From assembly GCF_000971475.1 (NCBI RefSeq), contig NZ_DF967522.1, positions 21,257 to 85,256 of the forward strand: a DNA stretch of 64,000 nucleotides. Reading direction: 5' to 3'. Position numbers and translations under genes: made by a program. This stretch comes from Sulfuricella sp. T08 (GTDB taxonomy: Bacteria > Pseudomonadota > Gammaproteobacteria > Burkholderiales > Sulfuricellaceae). Under the pieces are notes generated by a model, which saw only the letters and a program-made list of their open reading frames with translations, was not told where the DNA came from and did not search any database. Shown here piece by piece: positions 27,808 to 37,658 of the stretch (its first letter is position 1; the number at the start of each line of letters is the position of its first letter).

Positions 27808-28719
27808 TGCCTTTACCGTTTGCATCACCTGTGCCGCTTCTTGCAACAGAAATTCCTTGAATGCCTGCGCCACGGCTGAGAGTCGCTTGCCTTTGCGGTG
27901 CACCACGTACCAGTGGCGCAAGATTGGAAATGATTCCACGTCCAGCACCACCAGCCTTTTGGTTTCCAGTTCCAGTGTAATGGTGTGGATCGATACCACG
28001 CCCAAGCCCATGCCTGCCCGCACCGCCTGCTTGATGGCTTCGTTGGTACTCGTCTCCATGCCGGTGGAGAGAGACAGGTTTTGCTGAGCGAAAAACCGCT
28101 CCATTGCACTGCGTGTGCCGGAACCCTCTTCGCGCACGATGAACGTTTCCTGTGCTAGCCGGGATAGCGGGATTTGCCGTTCACGCGCCAGAGAATGGCT
28201 CGGCGGGGCAATCACCACCAGCGGGTTTTCCATGAAGGGCTCGGCATCGATATCCAAGCCATCTGGCGGCAACCCCATGACACCGAGATCCATCTCGTTA
28301 TGGGCGAGTTGATTGATCAACACTTCGCGGTTAATCACATTCAGGCTTAGCGTGACGTTCTGATTGCGCTGACAAAACAGGGCCAGGAGCTGCGGCGCGA
28401 AATAATTCGCAGTGCTGACCACGGAAATATTCAACTTGCCGCGTTTCAAACCCTTCATCTCTCCCAGCACTGCCTCCGCCTCGGCTAACTGCTGGGCGAT
28501 GCTACGGCTATAGTGATAGACCTCATTGCCGGCATCGGTAAGAAATATCTTCTTACCGATCTGTTCGAACAAGGGCAGGCCGACACTCCCCTCGAGTTGC
28601 TTGATTTGCATGGAAACCGCGGGCTGGGTCAGATGCAGCTCCTCAGCCGCACGGGAAAAGCTGAGGAGGCGGGCAACAGCCTCGAATACCTGCAGCTGGC
28701 GTAAAGTGATATGCAGCAT
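27805..28719 (-). CDS. cbbR: LysR-type regulator CbbR
   Basis: 304 residues. N-terminal winged helix-turn-helix (LLSFSRAAEELHLTQPAVSMQIKQLE, about 17-44) and a periplasmic-binding-fold effector domain (about 90-295). Strong overall similarity in layout to CbbR/RbcR, which activates RuBisCO operons and senses metabolites such as RuBP, PEP or NADPH. It is transcribed away from cbbM with 315 bp between them, the classic cbbR-cbb arrangement. The effector in this organism is unknown. Confidence 0.9.
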   Translation of the reverse strand: MLHITLRQLQVFEAVARLLSFSRAAEELHLTQPAVSMQIKQLEGSVGLPLFEQIGKKIFLTDAGNEVYHYSRSIAQQLAEAEAVLGEMKGLKRGKLNISVVSTANYFAPQLLALFCQRNQNVTLSLNVINREVLINQLAHNEMDLGVMGLPPDGLDIDAEPFMENPLVVIAPPSHSLARERQIPLSRLAQETFIVREEGSGTRSAMERFFAQQNLSLSTGMETSTNEAIKQAVRAGMGLGVVSIHTITLELETKRLVVLDVESFPILRHWYVVHRKGKRLSAVAQAFKEFLLQEAAQVMQTVKA

Positions 28720-29034
28720 AACTGAATAATAAATATTTACTTATGTTATTTTAAATAATGCATTGCCCATCTTATGCCTGTTCATTCCTAAATGGAACAA
28801 TCTGGCAATTTTCCATTAAAATTTCCGGCGTTGCATAAACCACGAAGCAGGAAATTGGGTCGCCAAGAACTTGCGAGAAATAGCAAGAAGCACTGTCCCG
28901 ACTAATGTCATACCAATCATAAGCATTTACTAATCATTAGTATAATAATTATTTAATATTATTTATGGCTGATCATTCGTATAGTAGTGCCCAGTAGCTC
29001 ATTCATTAACGGATTTTTGCGAAGGAACATTCAG
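28720..29034. promoter_or_regulatory. cbbR-cbbM divergent control region
   Basis: AT-rich spacer with two candidate CbbR boxes. ACTAAT-C-ATTAGT at 28929-28941 is a perfect palindrome about 100 bp before cbbM. TAAATATTTA at 28730-28739 lies close to the cbbR start. Both fit the loose T-N11-A LysR half-site rule. A GAAGGAA ribosome site precedes the cbbM ATG. Operator assignment is inference. Confidence 0.5.
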
Positions 29035-30414
29035 ATGGATCAATCAGCACGTTACGCCGACCTTAGCCTCAAGGAAGAAGACCTGATCAAGGGTGACAAG
29101 CACATCCTCGTCGCTTATCACATGCAGCCAGCCACGGGTTATGGCTATCTGGAAGTGGCCGCGCACATCGCGGCCGAGTCATCCACCGGCACCAACGTCG
29201 AAGTCTCCACCACGGACGACTTCACCAAGGGCGTAGACGCACTGGTTTATTTCATCGACGAAGCCAAGGGCGTAATGAAGGTCGCCTACCCGAATGATCT
29301 GTTCGACCGCAACGTGACCGACGGCCGCGCCATGCTGGTGTCGTTCCTGACGCTGGCGATCGGTAACAACCAGGGCATGGGCGATGTGAAGCACCTGCAG
29401 ATGCAGGATTTCTATGTACCCTGGTCCATGTTGCGTTTGTATGATGGTCCGGCCAAAGACATCACCGACCTGTGGGACATTCTGGGTCGCCCCCGCGTCG
29501 ACGGTGGCTACATCGCCGGCACCATCATCAAGCCCAAGCTGGGTCTGCGTCCCGAGCCGTTTGCCAAGGCCGCTTACCAGTTCTGGCTGGGTGGCGATTT
29601 CATCAAGAACGATGAGCCCCAAGGCAACCAGGTATTCTGCCCAACCAAAAAGGTAATCCCGCTGGTGTATGACGCGATGAAGCGCGCCATGGACGAAACC
29701 GGCCAGGCCAAATTGTTCTCCGCCAACATCACCGCTGACGACCATTACGAAATGCTCGCCCGCGCCGATTACATTCTGGAAGCCTTTGGCCCGGATGCAA
29801 ACAAGGTCGCATTCCTGGTGGACGGCTACGTCGGCGGCCCCGGCATGATTACCACCGCCCGTCGCCAATATCCCGGCCAGTACCTGCACTATCACCGTGC
29901 TGGTCACGGTGCGATCACGTCGCCTTCAGCCGTGCGTGGCTACACCGCGTTCGTGCTGGCCAAGATGTCCCGTCTGCAAGGCGCTTCCGGCATCCACGTC
30001 GGCACCATGGGCTACGGCAAGATGGAAGGCGGCAGGGATGACCGCAACATCGCCTACATGATCGAGCGCGATTCAGCGGACGGCCCTTACTTCCATCAGG
30101 AATGGCACGGCATGAAGCCCACCACCCCGATCATCTCCGGCGGCATGAACGCGCTGCGTCTGCCAGGCTTCTTCGAGAACCTGGGCCACGGCAACGTGAT
30201 CAACACCTCTGGTGGCGGTTCCTACGGCCACATCGACAGCCCGGCGGCCGGCGCAATCTCCCTGCGTCAATCCTATGAGTGCTGGAAAGCCGGCGCCGAC
30301 CCGATTGAATTCGCGAAAGAGCACAAGGAATTTGCCCGCGCGTTCGAATCCTTCCCGGGCGACGCCGACAAGATCTTCCCAGGCTGGCGCGAAAAGCTGG
30401 GCGTACACAAGTAA
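29035..30414 (+). CDS. cbbM: Form II RuBisCO large subunit CbbM
   Basis: Fixes CO2 onto ribulose-1,5-bisphosphate; dimeric, with no small subunit. 459 residues, normal for form II, and the sequence starts [18 protein letters not shown] as in other CbbM proteins. Active-site elements: [15 protein letters not shown] near 162-176, the carbamylated Lys in [11 protein letters not shown] near 187-197, HYHRAGHGA near 286-294, loop 6 [11 protein letters not shown] near 322-332, and [12 protein letters not shown] and SGGGSYGH near the end. The ATG at 29035 is preceded by GAAGGAA; upstream in-frame codons are not conserved. No form I cbbLS is in the window. Form II usually suits high CO2 and low O2. 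Confidence 0.98.
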   Translation: MDQSARYADLSLKEEDLIKGDKHILVAYHMQPATGYGYLEVAAHIAAESSTGTNVEVSTTDDFTKGVDALVYFIDEAKGVMKVAYPNDLFDRNVTDGRAMLVSFLTLAIGNNQGMGDVKHLQMQDFYVPWSMLRLYDGPAKDITDLWDILGRPRVDGGYIAGTIIKPKLGLRPEPFAKAAYQFWLGGDFIKNDEPQGNQVFCPTKKVIPLVYDAMKRAMDETGQAKLFSANITADDHYEMLARADYILEAFGPDANKVAFLVDGYVGGPGMITTARRQYPGQYLHYHRAGHGAITSPSAVRGYTAFVLAKMSRLQGASGIHVGTMGYGKMEGGRDDRNIAYMIERDSADGPYFHQEWHGMKPTTPIISGGMNALRLPGFFENLGHGNVINTSGGGSYGHIDSPAAGAISLRQSYECWKAGADPIEFAKEHKEFARAFESFPGDADKIFPGWREKLGVHK

Positions 30415-30436
30415 GCTTGGTTTAAAACGATGCACT

Positions 30437-30470
30437 AAAAGGCGCCCCCACTTTGCTGGGGGCGTTTTGT
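30437..30470 (+). terminator. Attenuator/terminator between cbbM and cbbQ
   Basis: CGCCCCCA-CTTTGC-TGGGGGCG (30443-30464) followed by TTTTGTT. It is intrinsic-terminator-like and would lower cbbQO expression relative to cbbM. Confidence 0.7.
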
Positions 30471-30513
30471 TCCGGGGCCAGGAAACCGTTCTTGCCTCAC
30501 GGATCAGGAGAAA

Positions 30514-31320
30514 ATGATGACCGTCAAAGACCAGTACAAGGTTCACAAAGAACCGTTCTATCAACAGCAAACCAATGAAGTGGCTCTCTATGAAGCGGCC
30601 TATGCCGCCCGCCTGCCCGTAATGATCAAAGGCCCGACCGGCTGCGGCAAATCGCGCTTCGTCGAATACATGGCGTGGAAACTCAACAAGCCGCTGATTA
30701 CCGTAGCCTGTAACGAAGACATGACCGCCTCCGACCTGGTCGGACGCTATGTTCTTGAAGCCAACGGCACACGCTGGCTGGATGGCCCATTGACCACCGC
30801 TGCGCGTATCGGCGCGATCTGCTACCTGGACGAAATCGTCGAAGCGCGCCAGGATACCACCGTGGTGATCCACCCACTCACCGACCACCGCCGCACCCTG
30901 CCCCTGGATAAAAAAGGCGAGCTTCTCGAAGCGCACCCCGATTTTCAGATGGTGATTTCCTACAATCCGGGCTACCAGAACCTGATGAAGGATCTGAAGC
31001 AATCGACCAAACAGCGCTTTACCGCGTTCGAGTTCGACTACCCCGATGCCAAGCTGGAAACCAGTATCGTTGCCAAGGAAACCGGTACGGACGAAGCGCT
31101 AGCGGCCAAACTGGTGAAAATAGGCGCCACCGCGCGCAACCTCAAAGGGCACGGCCTGGACGAAGGCATTTCGACCCGCCTGCTGGTCTATGCAGCCACC
31201 CTGATCAAGGGCGGCGTGGAGCCCCGTGATGCCTGCCGCATGTCGCTGGTGCGCCCGATCACCGACGACGCGGACATTCGCGATACACTGGATCACGCAA
31301 TCGACGCCACTTTCGACTAA
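30514..31320 (+). CDS. cbbQ: CbbQ, AAA+ (MoxR-type) RuBisCO activase subunit
   Basis: 268 residues. Walker A GPTGCGKS near 40-47, Walker [12 protein letters not shown] near 102-112, sensor region ISYNPGYQN near 149-157 and the C-terminal VWA-partner part. CbbQ hexamers with one CbbO use ATP to strip inhibitory sugar phosphates from RuBisCO. AGGAGAAA directly precedes tandem ATGs. Located between cbbM and cbbO, as in other chemoautotrophs. Confidence 0.95.
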   Translation: MMTVKDQYKVHKEPFYQQQTNEVALYEAAYAARLPVMIKGPTGCGKSRFVEYMAWKLNKPLITVACNEDMTASDLVGRYVLEANGTRWLDGPLTTAARIGAICYLDEIVEARQDTTVVIHPLTDHRRTLPLDKKGELLEAHPDFQMVISYNPGYQNLMKDLKQSTKQRFTAFEFDYPDAKLETSIVAKETGTDEALAAKLVKIGATARNLKGHGLDEGISTRLLVYAATLIKGGVEPRDACRMSLVRPITDDADIRDTLDHAIDATFD

Positions 31321-31347
31321 TTCCATTTCTCGATCAAAAAAGCACTA

Positions 31348-31422
31348 ACCGCAAAGGACGCAAGGAACAACAAAACCCTCAGACATACCAGCCTGATTGC
31401 TTTCCTTTGCATCCTTTGCGGT
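31348..31422. repeat. Hairpin repeat between cbbQ and cbbO
   Basis: ACCGCAAAGGACGCAAGGAA (31348-31367) faces TTCCTTTGCATCCTTTGCGG and T (31402-31422) with one mismatch and a 1-bp slip. The arms are CGCAAAGGA-type words. Confidence 0.75.
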
Positions 31423-31480
31423 GAAAGATTTTTGCTGTTTATTGTTGGACTGTATGCAAATTGGAATGAGGACTGCGAAC

Positions 31481-33748
31481 GTGGCTGAAGTAAACACCGA
31501 GTACGAACATCCCTTGATGAAGGTCTACCGCGAGCAACTCAATTGCGGCTTTCCCCAAGTCAAGGATGTCTTCGATGACTGCATGGCGGAAGCCCTGTCC
31601 ATTTTGTCAAAGGAGGGCATCACCGCCTATCTGGAGGCCGCCGGCTTTCTGTGCAGAATGGGGCGCGGCGTTGAGCCGGTGCTGATTTTCCTGGAGGAAT
31701 GGCCGTCGGCCGCCAAAAGGCTGGGCGAATCCGTTCTGCCGGCGGTGATGGAATTTATCCACAAGATGAACAAATCGCCCAACGGCAAGGCGATCGTGCC
31801 GTTCCTGCAGGTGCTGGCAGCGACCGCCCGCAAGCTTCATTCCCAGAAACGGATGCAGGATTACCTGGATCTGGCACTGGACTTCATGAACCGTACTACC
31901 GGCTCGATTCACGGCATCCACACCACCTTTGCCAGTCCCGGCTTGCCCGAACTCTACGCCCAGACGCCTTACCTGCTCAGCCAGATTTCCCTGCAAGGAC
32001 TAAAAAACTGGGTAGAGTACGGTATCAGAAATTACGGTGATCACCCGGAACGGCAGATCGATTACTTCAGCCTGCAATCGGCGGACAGCAAGGCTGTCAT
32101 GCAGCGCGAGCGCCACGGCACGCTGATGGTTGATGTCGAACGCAAGCTGGATCTCTATCTGCGCGGACTGTGGGAACATCACGATTATCTGGTGCCGTAC
32201 TCCCTGGGTTTCGACGAGCTGCGCAAACCCGTCCCCTACTACGACAAACTGGGCATCCGCCTGCCAGATGTGTATGACGACTTTAACGGTATTACCGGGA
32301 TCGACCGCTATCGTGCCACACTGGCCCATATCGTCGGTCACAAGCGCTGGACCAGCGCGATTTTTGCCGACAATTTCAGCCCCTTCCAGCGTATGGCCGT
32401 TGAGTTCTTTGAGGACGCCAGAATCGAATGGCTGGCGATGCGCGAATATCCCGGTCTGCGCCGCCTGTTCCTGGCCCTGCACCCCAAGCCGATGGAGGGT
32501 GCCTGCAACCCGGAAACCACTTCCTGCCTGCGCTTTCGCCTAGCCATGCTGTCGCGCGCCCTGCTCGACCCGGAACACGGATATCTGGACGCCGACCTCA
32601 ACGACTTCGTTGCCCGCTTTCATGAAACCATGGCCAAGGGAGAGTCCAGTACCGAGGAAATTGCCGGTCTCGCCATCAGCTACGTCGCCAGAACCCGCCG
32701 CCAGAGCGACCAGCTCGCCAAGGTGCATTTCGATGATACCGAGGTGGGCTACCGCGACGACAACCGCCAAATGTGGCGGTTTCACGAACAGAGCGACGAT
32801 GAAGAGATGTTCGATGACCACCGCAAGGTCGAATGGGAAGAAAAGCCTAGTGGCCTGCCACCACGCCATTACCCCGAATGGGACTACCTCAGCCAGACTT
32901 TCCGTCCGGACTGGGTGAGCGTGTACGAAGCATTGCATCCCAAGGGCAAGGCAGCCGATATCGACAAACTGCTGGACAAGAATGCCGCCCTGGCGAAGCG
33001 CCTGAAACGCATGCTGGACCTGCTCAAGCCGCAGGAAAAAATGCGTATCCGTTATCAGGAAGAAGGCAGTGAACTGGACCTGGACATCGCCCTGCGCTCC
33101 CTGATCGACTTCAAGAGCGGCGCCAACCCGGACCCGCGCATCAACATGAGCCACAAGACCAGCGGGCGCGACATCGCCGTGATGCTGCTGCTTGACCTAT
33201 CCGAATCCCTTAACGAAAAAGTGGCGGGCACCGCGCAAACCATTCTTGAACTCAGCCAGGAAGCCGTCTCGCTGCTAGCCTGGGCGATCGACAAACTGGG
33301 CGACCCCTTCGCCATCGGCGGTTTCCATTCCAACACCCGTCACGACGTACGCTACCTGCACGTCAAGGGCTACAGCGAACGCTGGAACGACGAAGTGAAA
33401 GCGCGCCTGGCCGCGATGACCGCACAATACTCCACCCGCATGGGTGCCGCCATGCGCCACGCCGCCCACTACCTTGAAGCACAGAAGGCGGACAAGAAGC
33501 TGATGCTGATCCTCACTGATGGCCAACCCTCCGACGTAGACACCAAAGATGAGCGCATGCTGATCGAAGATGCCCGGCAGGCAGTCAAGGAACTGGATCA
33601 GAAGGGCATCTACACCTACTGCATCAACCTCGACCCGAAAGCGGATGAATATGTGACCGATATTTTCGGCAAACAGTACACTGTGATCGACAACATCCAG
33701 CGCCTGCCTGAACGTCTGCCGCAACTGTTCATGGCGCTGACCAAGTAA
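31481..33748 (+). CDS. cbbO: CbbO, VWA-domain RuBisCO activase adaptor
   Basis: About 755 residues. A long N-terminal CbbO-specific region, then a C-terminal von Willebrand A domain from about residue 560 with the MIDAS signature LLLDLSESLNE (DxSxS), and further metal-site elements TRMGAAMRHA and LILTDGQPSDVD. It anchors the CbbQ ring on RuBisCO. The frame is open upstream to 31397, but those codons are repeat sequence. I prefer the GTG at 31481 because GAGG lies 9 nt before it; ATGs at 31454 and 31466 are alternatives. Confidence 0.93.
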   Translation: MAEVNTEYEHPLMKVYREQLNCGFPQVKDVFDDCMAEALSILSKEGITAYLEAAGFLCRMGRGVEPVLIFLEEWPSAAKRLGESVLPAVMEFIHKMNKSPNGKAIVPFLQVLAATARKLHSQKRMQDYLDLALDFMNRTTGSIHGIHTTFASPGLPELYAQTPYLLSQISLQGLKNWVEYGIRNYGDHPERQIDYFSLQSADSKAVMQRERHGTLMVDVERKLDLYLRGLWEHHDYLVPYSLGFDELRKPVPYYDKLGIRLPDVYDDFNGITGIDRYRATLAHIVGHKRWTSAIFADNFSPFQRMAVEFFEDARIEWLAMREYPGLRRLFLALHPKPMEGACNPETTSCLRFRLAMLSRALLDPEHGYLDADLNDFVARFHETMAKGESSTEEIAGLAISYVARTRRQSDQLAKVHFDDTEVGYRDDNRQMWRFHEQSDDEEMFDDHRKVEWEEKPSGLPPRHYPEWDYLSQTFRPDWVSVYEALHPKGKAADIDKLLDKNAALAKRLKRMLDLLKPQEKMRIRYQEEGSELDLDIALRSLIDFKSGANPDPRINMSHKTSGRDIAVMLLLDLSESLNEKVAGTAQTILELSQEAVSLLAWAIDKLGDPFAIGGFHSNTRHDVRYLHVKGYSERWNDEVKARLAAMTAQYSTRMGAAMRHAAHYLEAQKADKKLMLILTDGQPSDVDTKDERMLIEDARQAVKELDQKGIYTYCINLDPKADEYVTDIFGKQYTVIDNIQRLPERLPQLFMALTK

Positions 33749-33817
33749 TCACCGGTCGTTGACTGAACGCCGATTGTGGATGATCATATCCTTTATTAAC
33801 CTCAGGACATCCCGATC

Positions 33818-34933
33818 ATGACCAAATACATAGGCATCCTTACTTCCGGCGGCGATAGCCCCGGTCTGAACGCGGCAATCCGCGGAGTCGGCAAAGCAGC
33901 CCTGAATCATTACGGCATGCAGATCATCGGCTTCCGTGACGGCTTCCGTGGGTTAATGGAAAATCGCGTCATGCGGCTGGACGGCGGGGAACTGTCCGAC
34001 ATCCTGACCCGTGGCGGCACCATCCTCGGCACCAGTCGCGACAAGCCGCATCGCATGCCGGTTGGCGGCAAGCTGCTGGACATGACCGACGTCATTGTCG
34101 GCAATTACCAGGACAACCATCTTGATGCCCTGGTCTGCCTGGGTGGCGGCGGCACCATGAAAAACGCCCTGCGCCTCAAGGAAAAAGGTGTCAACGTCAT
34201 CACCCTGCCCAAGACCATCGATAACGATGTCGCCCTGACCGACATCACCTTCGGCTTCGATACCGCGTTGGGCATTGCGACCGACGCGATCGACCGCCTC
34301 CACAGCACGGCACACAGCCATCACCGCATTATCGTGGTGGAGATCATGGGTCACCGGGCCGGCTGGCTGGCATTGGGCGCGGGCATCGCCGGCGGCGCCG
34401 ACGTTATCCTGATTCCCGAAATTCCTTACGATGTGGCCAGTGTAGCCGAAGCGATCCGCGAGCGCAGTCGCCGTGGCAAGCCGTTCAGCATCGTCGCCAT
34501 CGCCGAAGGCGTGATTTCGAAGCAGGAACATGCAGACATGCTGGCCGCACAAAAGAAAAAAGACAGCTCAAAACAGAAGCCTGGCAAGAAGGTCGAGGCA
34601 GAGAGCATCCCGGAAGCCCAGTACGCTGAAAAAACGGTGCGTCTCGCCAAGCAGCTCGAATTGCTGACCGGGCTCGAATCGCGCATCACCATCCTCGGGC
34701 ACCTGCAGCGCGGCGGCATCCCTTCTGCGGCCGACCGTCTGCTCGCCACCCGATTGGGAACAGCCTGCACCGACCTGATTCATCAAGGTCACTATGGCGT
34801 CATGGTCGCCGCCAAAGGAGACGGCACCCGAGCCGTAAAACTGGAGGAAGTCGCCGGGAAAGTCAAAACCGTTCCCCCCGACCACCCCTGGGTGCTAAGC
34901 GCACGCCACGTCGGCACCAACATGGGCGATTGA
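33818..34933 (+). CDS. Phosphofructokinase, possibly PPi-dependent
   Basis: 371 residues of the PfkA family. N-terminal nucleotide loop [15 protein letters not shown] near 9-23, GGGGTMKNA at 109-117, catalytic PKTIDND at 131-137, MGHRAGW near 177-183, and a Lys-rich insertion near 247-265 ([16 protein letters not shown]). ATP enzymes usually have GGDGS and PGTIDND; PPi enzymes have GGDD and PKTIDND. Here the Lys of PPi enzymes is present, but the usual Asp is replaced by Gly. In autotrophs and methanotrophs a reversible PPi-PFK can replace FBPase/SBPase. It sits 69 bp after cbbO on the same strand, which supports a Calvin-cycle role. Cofactor not settled. Confidence 0.85.
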   Translation: MTKYIGILTSGGDSPGLNAAIRGVGKAALNHYGMQIIGFRDGFRGLMENRVMRLDGGELSDILTRGGTILGTSRDKPHRMPVGGKLLDMTDVIVGNYQDNHLDALVCLGGGGTMKNALRLKEKGVNVITLPKTIDNDVALTDITFGFDTALGIATDAIDRLHSTAHSHHRIIVVEIMGHRAGWLALGAGIAGGADVILIPEIPYDVASVAEAIRERSRRGKPFSIVAIAEGVISKQEHADMLAAQKKKDSSKQKPGKKVEAESIPEAQYAEKTVRLAKQLELLTGLESRITILGHLQRGGIPSAADRLLATRLGTACTDLIHQGHYGVMVAAKGDGTRAVKLEEVAGKVKTVPPDHPWVLSARHVGTNMGD

Positions 34934-35055
34934 ACCGGTTACAAATTAGGGGTTTCCCTGATAGTCAGAAACAACGTTTTGCCGTTTAATGTGTTCACTT
35001 TTTTGCTTATCATGCTTTCGCATGCGGCAAGCACATTAACCCACGGTAAAACAAC

Positions 35056-36681
35056 TTGCCTTCACGCAGGAAAGAGCCCTTATCCGCGGCAGATAACCTC
35101 CCGACCAGCGGCTGCGTGGTTCGCAAGCACCTGGGCGTCTATTTCTCCCTGTTCGGGGCGTGGTTCTTTCTGGCGAGTTTCATTACAGCATCTTCGATCG
35201 CCAACGACCTCCGCAGTGCCCAGCTCAAATTCCTCGAGTACGCCAATAGCCTTTATAGAGAAATCGACAACCGCGTACAGGCCAACGAAGCCGTACTTGA
35301 AGGCATAACCGCTTTCCTGGGCGTATCCGGCACCTTAAATGACGGCGCGCCTATCTCCCGCTATGCGCAACTGGTGCGCGCCCGCCACCCCCAAATCGCC
35401 CAGATTGAGGTGGTAGAAGGTGTTGCCCGCAAAAATCTGCCACATTTCATCGCCAGGAAACGCGCTTCCGGCCTTCCGGAGTTTCAGATACGAAGTTTTT
35501 CCTATGATTCCGGGCGGTCTTGGCGAAGCATAGACGACAAGCCCTGGTATTACCCCATCGTACTCATGGAACCCATGCCGAAGGAATCCAAGGGCATTCT
35601 GGGCCTGGACATGGATTCTGTACCCTCCATGCGTTTGGCCATGAACGCGTCGGGCCACCATGAGCATACCGTTGCCACCCATCCATTCCGTTTGGTGCAA
35701 GGGGATAGTGCCTACGTCATGTTCCGACCAGTGGTGCCACTGCACACCACTGGTGCAAGATCCGGCGACGAAACTCGTCTGTTCGCCTCGCTGGTCATCA
35801 AAACCCAATCCATTCTGCCATCCCTCGGAGCAGACCTTCCCGGGCTGCGCTTCAGCCTCTACCACGCTGATTTCCCAGCTCACAAGCCCGAGGGCGAGCT
35901 GATCCATTTCGAGCGCCATGGCCGAAGCGCTCTGGAAACCTACCTTTTCCCCAAGCTGCGCTATGAACGCAAGCTGGAGACGAAATCCCAGCCCTTCATC
36001 CTGCTGGCAGAACAGCAGTTAGGCTGGCCAGCCCTGGACTTTCGCCAGCTGGCGGCAATCCTTGCCATTACCCTGCTGTTATTCGGATTTCTGCTCAGAT
36101 TCGTACTCTCACACCGTCGCAACGAACTGGAAAGATGCCAGACCGAGAGCCGGTTTGCCTACCTGGCGACTCACGACGCCCTGACCGGACTGGCCAACCG
36201 CAACCTGTTCATGGATCGCCTCATGCATGCCATGGCCCGCGCACACCGCTGCGACACACGGCTAGCCCTGCTGTTCCTGGATCTGGACAAATTCAAGCAA
36301 GTCAACGACACCTACGGTCATGGCGTCGGTGATCAGTTGCTGAAAATAGTGGCCGAAAGGATATGCAGCTGCGTGCGCGAAGACGACACCGTCGCACGAT
36401 TGAGTGGGGACGAATTCGTGGTCGTTCTGGAAAGCATCACCACGCATCAAGGCGCCGCAACCGCTGCCCATGTGATCAACGACAAACTGGTTCAGCCCTT
36501 CCACATCAATGGCGAAACGCTCAACATCGACGTCAGCATCGGCACGGCCATCTACCCCGATGACAGTGAAGATATCGAGGAACTGATAAATATCGCCGAC
36601 GCTGCCATGTATGCGGTAAAAGGCAGCGACCGCAGCCTCCCCCTATCCGGGCAGCTCAGCTTTGAAGAACTGACACGCTAG
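35056..36681 (+). CDS. Membrane CHASE-domain diguanylate cyclase (GGDEF)
   Basis: About 541 residues. A TM segment near 26-48, a periplasmic CHASE sensor domain at about 75-290 (the HPQIAQIEVVEGV stretch is typical), a second TM near 336-353, and a GGDEF domain at about 370-535 with DALTGLANRNLF, LDLDKFKQVND and the active-site loop SGDEF. It should make c-di-GMP in response to an unknown small ligand. The start is uncertain: TTG at 35056 or GTG at 35116, and no convincing ribosome site before either. It ends 57 bp before the convergent GntR gene. Confidence 0.88.
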   Translation: MPSRRKEPLSAADNLPTSGCVVRKHLGVYFSLFGAWFFLASFITASSIANDLRSAQLKFLEYANSLYREIDNRVQANEAVLEGITAFLGVSGTLNDGAPISRYAQLVRARHPQIAQIEVVEGVARKNLPHFIARKRASGLPEFQIRSFSYDSGRSWRSIDDKPWYYPIVLMEPMPKESKGILGLDMDSVPSMRLAMNASGHHEHTVATHPFRLVQGDSAYVMFRPVVPLHTTGARSGDETRLFASLVIKTQSILPSLGADLPGLRFSLYHADFPAHKPEGELIHFERHGRSALETYLFPKLRYERKLETKSQPFILLAEQQLGWPALDFRQLAAILAITLLLFGFLLRFVLSHRRNELERCQTESRFAYLATHDALTGLANRNLFMDRLMHAMARAHRCDTRLALLFLDLDKFKQVNDTYGHGVGDQLLKIVAERICSCVREDDTVARLSGDEFVVVLESITTHQGAATAAHVINDKLVQPFHINGETLNIDVSIGTAIYPDDSEDIEELINIADAAMYAVKGSDRSLPLSGQLSFEELTR

Positions 36682-36738
36682 CAACCTTTAGGGCTTATTG
36701 TTCCAATAATTTTAAGTCCGACAGGCTGCCAGGAAAAA

Positions 36739-37446
36739 TCAAGCCTTCGATACCGGCTTGACCTGGCTACGGCCTAAGTCTCCAAGCATGGGCAGGGAAG
36801 CCACCAGATCCGCGAAGCGTTCCCCCTGCACAACAACGTGACCTCGTAACCGCTCGGCTGCAAGCTCTCCATCTTCGGCGAGAATCGCCTCGACAATGCC
36901 GGCATGTTCCGCGAAAGATGAGCTCATCCGGTCTCGAACGCGAAGCTGAAGACGCCGATACGGTCTCAACCTCCTGTGCAAAGCGGCAGCTTGCCCTTCC
37001 AGAAAGCCATTATGACTTGCTGCGTAGATCAAATGATGAAACTGCTCGTTTAGCCGATAGTAGGTATCCGGGTCGTTCGCATCCCGCGCATCTTCGCAAG
37101 CCTGGTGCGCTGCAGCGAGAGTCAACTGTTCGGGTCCCGTGATACGGCGTGCAGCCAGCCGCCCGCACATGGCTTCGAGTTCGGCCATTACTTCGAACAT
37201 CTCGCACAACCGATGCGGCCCGATTTCCGCGACGATCGCCCCACGTCGTGGCCTTATCTCGACCAGTCCGGCCGAGGACAGCTGAATCAAGGCTTCACGA
37301 ATCGGCGTGCGCGACACACCAAAACCGCTCGCCAATTCAGTCTCGTCAAGACGCATTCCCGGCGGATAGACCCCCGTGACGATGCGCTCCTCGATCAGAT
37401 CGCCCATCTGCTCCGAGCGCCGTGACGTGTGCGGCTTGCTTTCCAT
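36739..37446 (-). CDS. GntR/FadR-subfamily regulator of the malonate operon
   Basis: 235 residues. N-terminal winged HTH (GDLIEERIVTGVYPPGMRL, SGFGVSRTPIREALIQLSSAG) and C-terminal FCD ligand-binding helical domain (about 90-220). The ATG at 37446 has GGGAG 5 nt upstream; the frame extends further upstream but without conservation. Divergent from the TRAP/malonate decarboxylase genes, so it probably represses them and responds to malonate or a derivative (inference). Most known mdc operons use a LysR regulator (MdcR), so the GntR type is of note. Confidence 0.85.
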   Translation of the reverse strand: MESKPHTSRRSEQMGDLIEERIVTGVYPPGMRLDETELASGFGVSRTPIREALIQLSSAGLVEIRPRRGAIVAEIGPHRLCEMFEVMAELEAMCGRLAARRITGPEQLTLAAAHQACEDARDANDPDTYYRLNEQFHHLIYAASHNGFLEGQAAALHRRLRPYRRLQLRVRDRMSSSFAEHAGIVEAILAEDGELAAERLRGHVVVQGERFADLVASLPMLGDLGRSQVKPVSKA

Positions 37447-37523
37447 AATGCTCCCAAACGGATTTGCAAAATAAAGCGGCAATAATATAGCGATATTGAC
37501 AACAGAAACTCTGGCAGTCAATA

Positions 37524-37556
37524 TTGCATACATTGTATGTTTTATTGTATACAATT
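37524..37556. promoter_or_regulatory. Paired GntR-type operators
   Basis: Two near-identical palindromes sit in the divergent spacer: CATAC-ATT-GTATG at 37526-37538 and ATTGTATACAAT at 37543-37554. TTGTATACAA-like sites are the usual targets of FCD-type GntR regulators. The regulator gene starts 80 bp away. Confidence 0.65.
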
Positions 37557-37658
37557 TATATCTCTTATCGTTCCGGATTTTAAGGGCAGGAGATTGCGGA
37601 GCAGGAATTTCTTAACATCCAAGCTCAAATTACGCACCTACATAAAGGAGATTGCTGA

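Noticed and set aside
28987..29034. Longer CbbM start at 28987
   Set aside because: Form II RuBisCO proteins begin at MDQS-like sequence; the ATG at 29035 has its own GAAGGAA site.
31397..31480. Longer CbbO start at 31397
   Set aside because: The codons are one arm of a hairpin repeat. The GTG at 31481 has a better ribosome site.
36682..36738. Terminator between the CHASE-GGDEF and GntR genes
   Set aside because: No hairpin with a T-run found by eye in these 57 bp.
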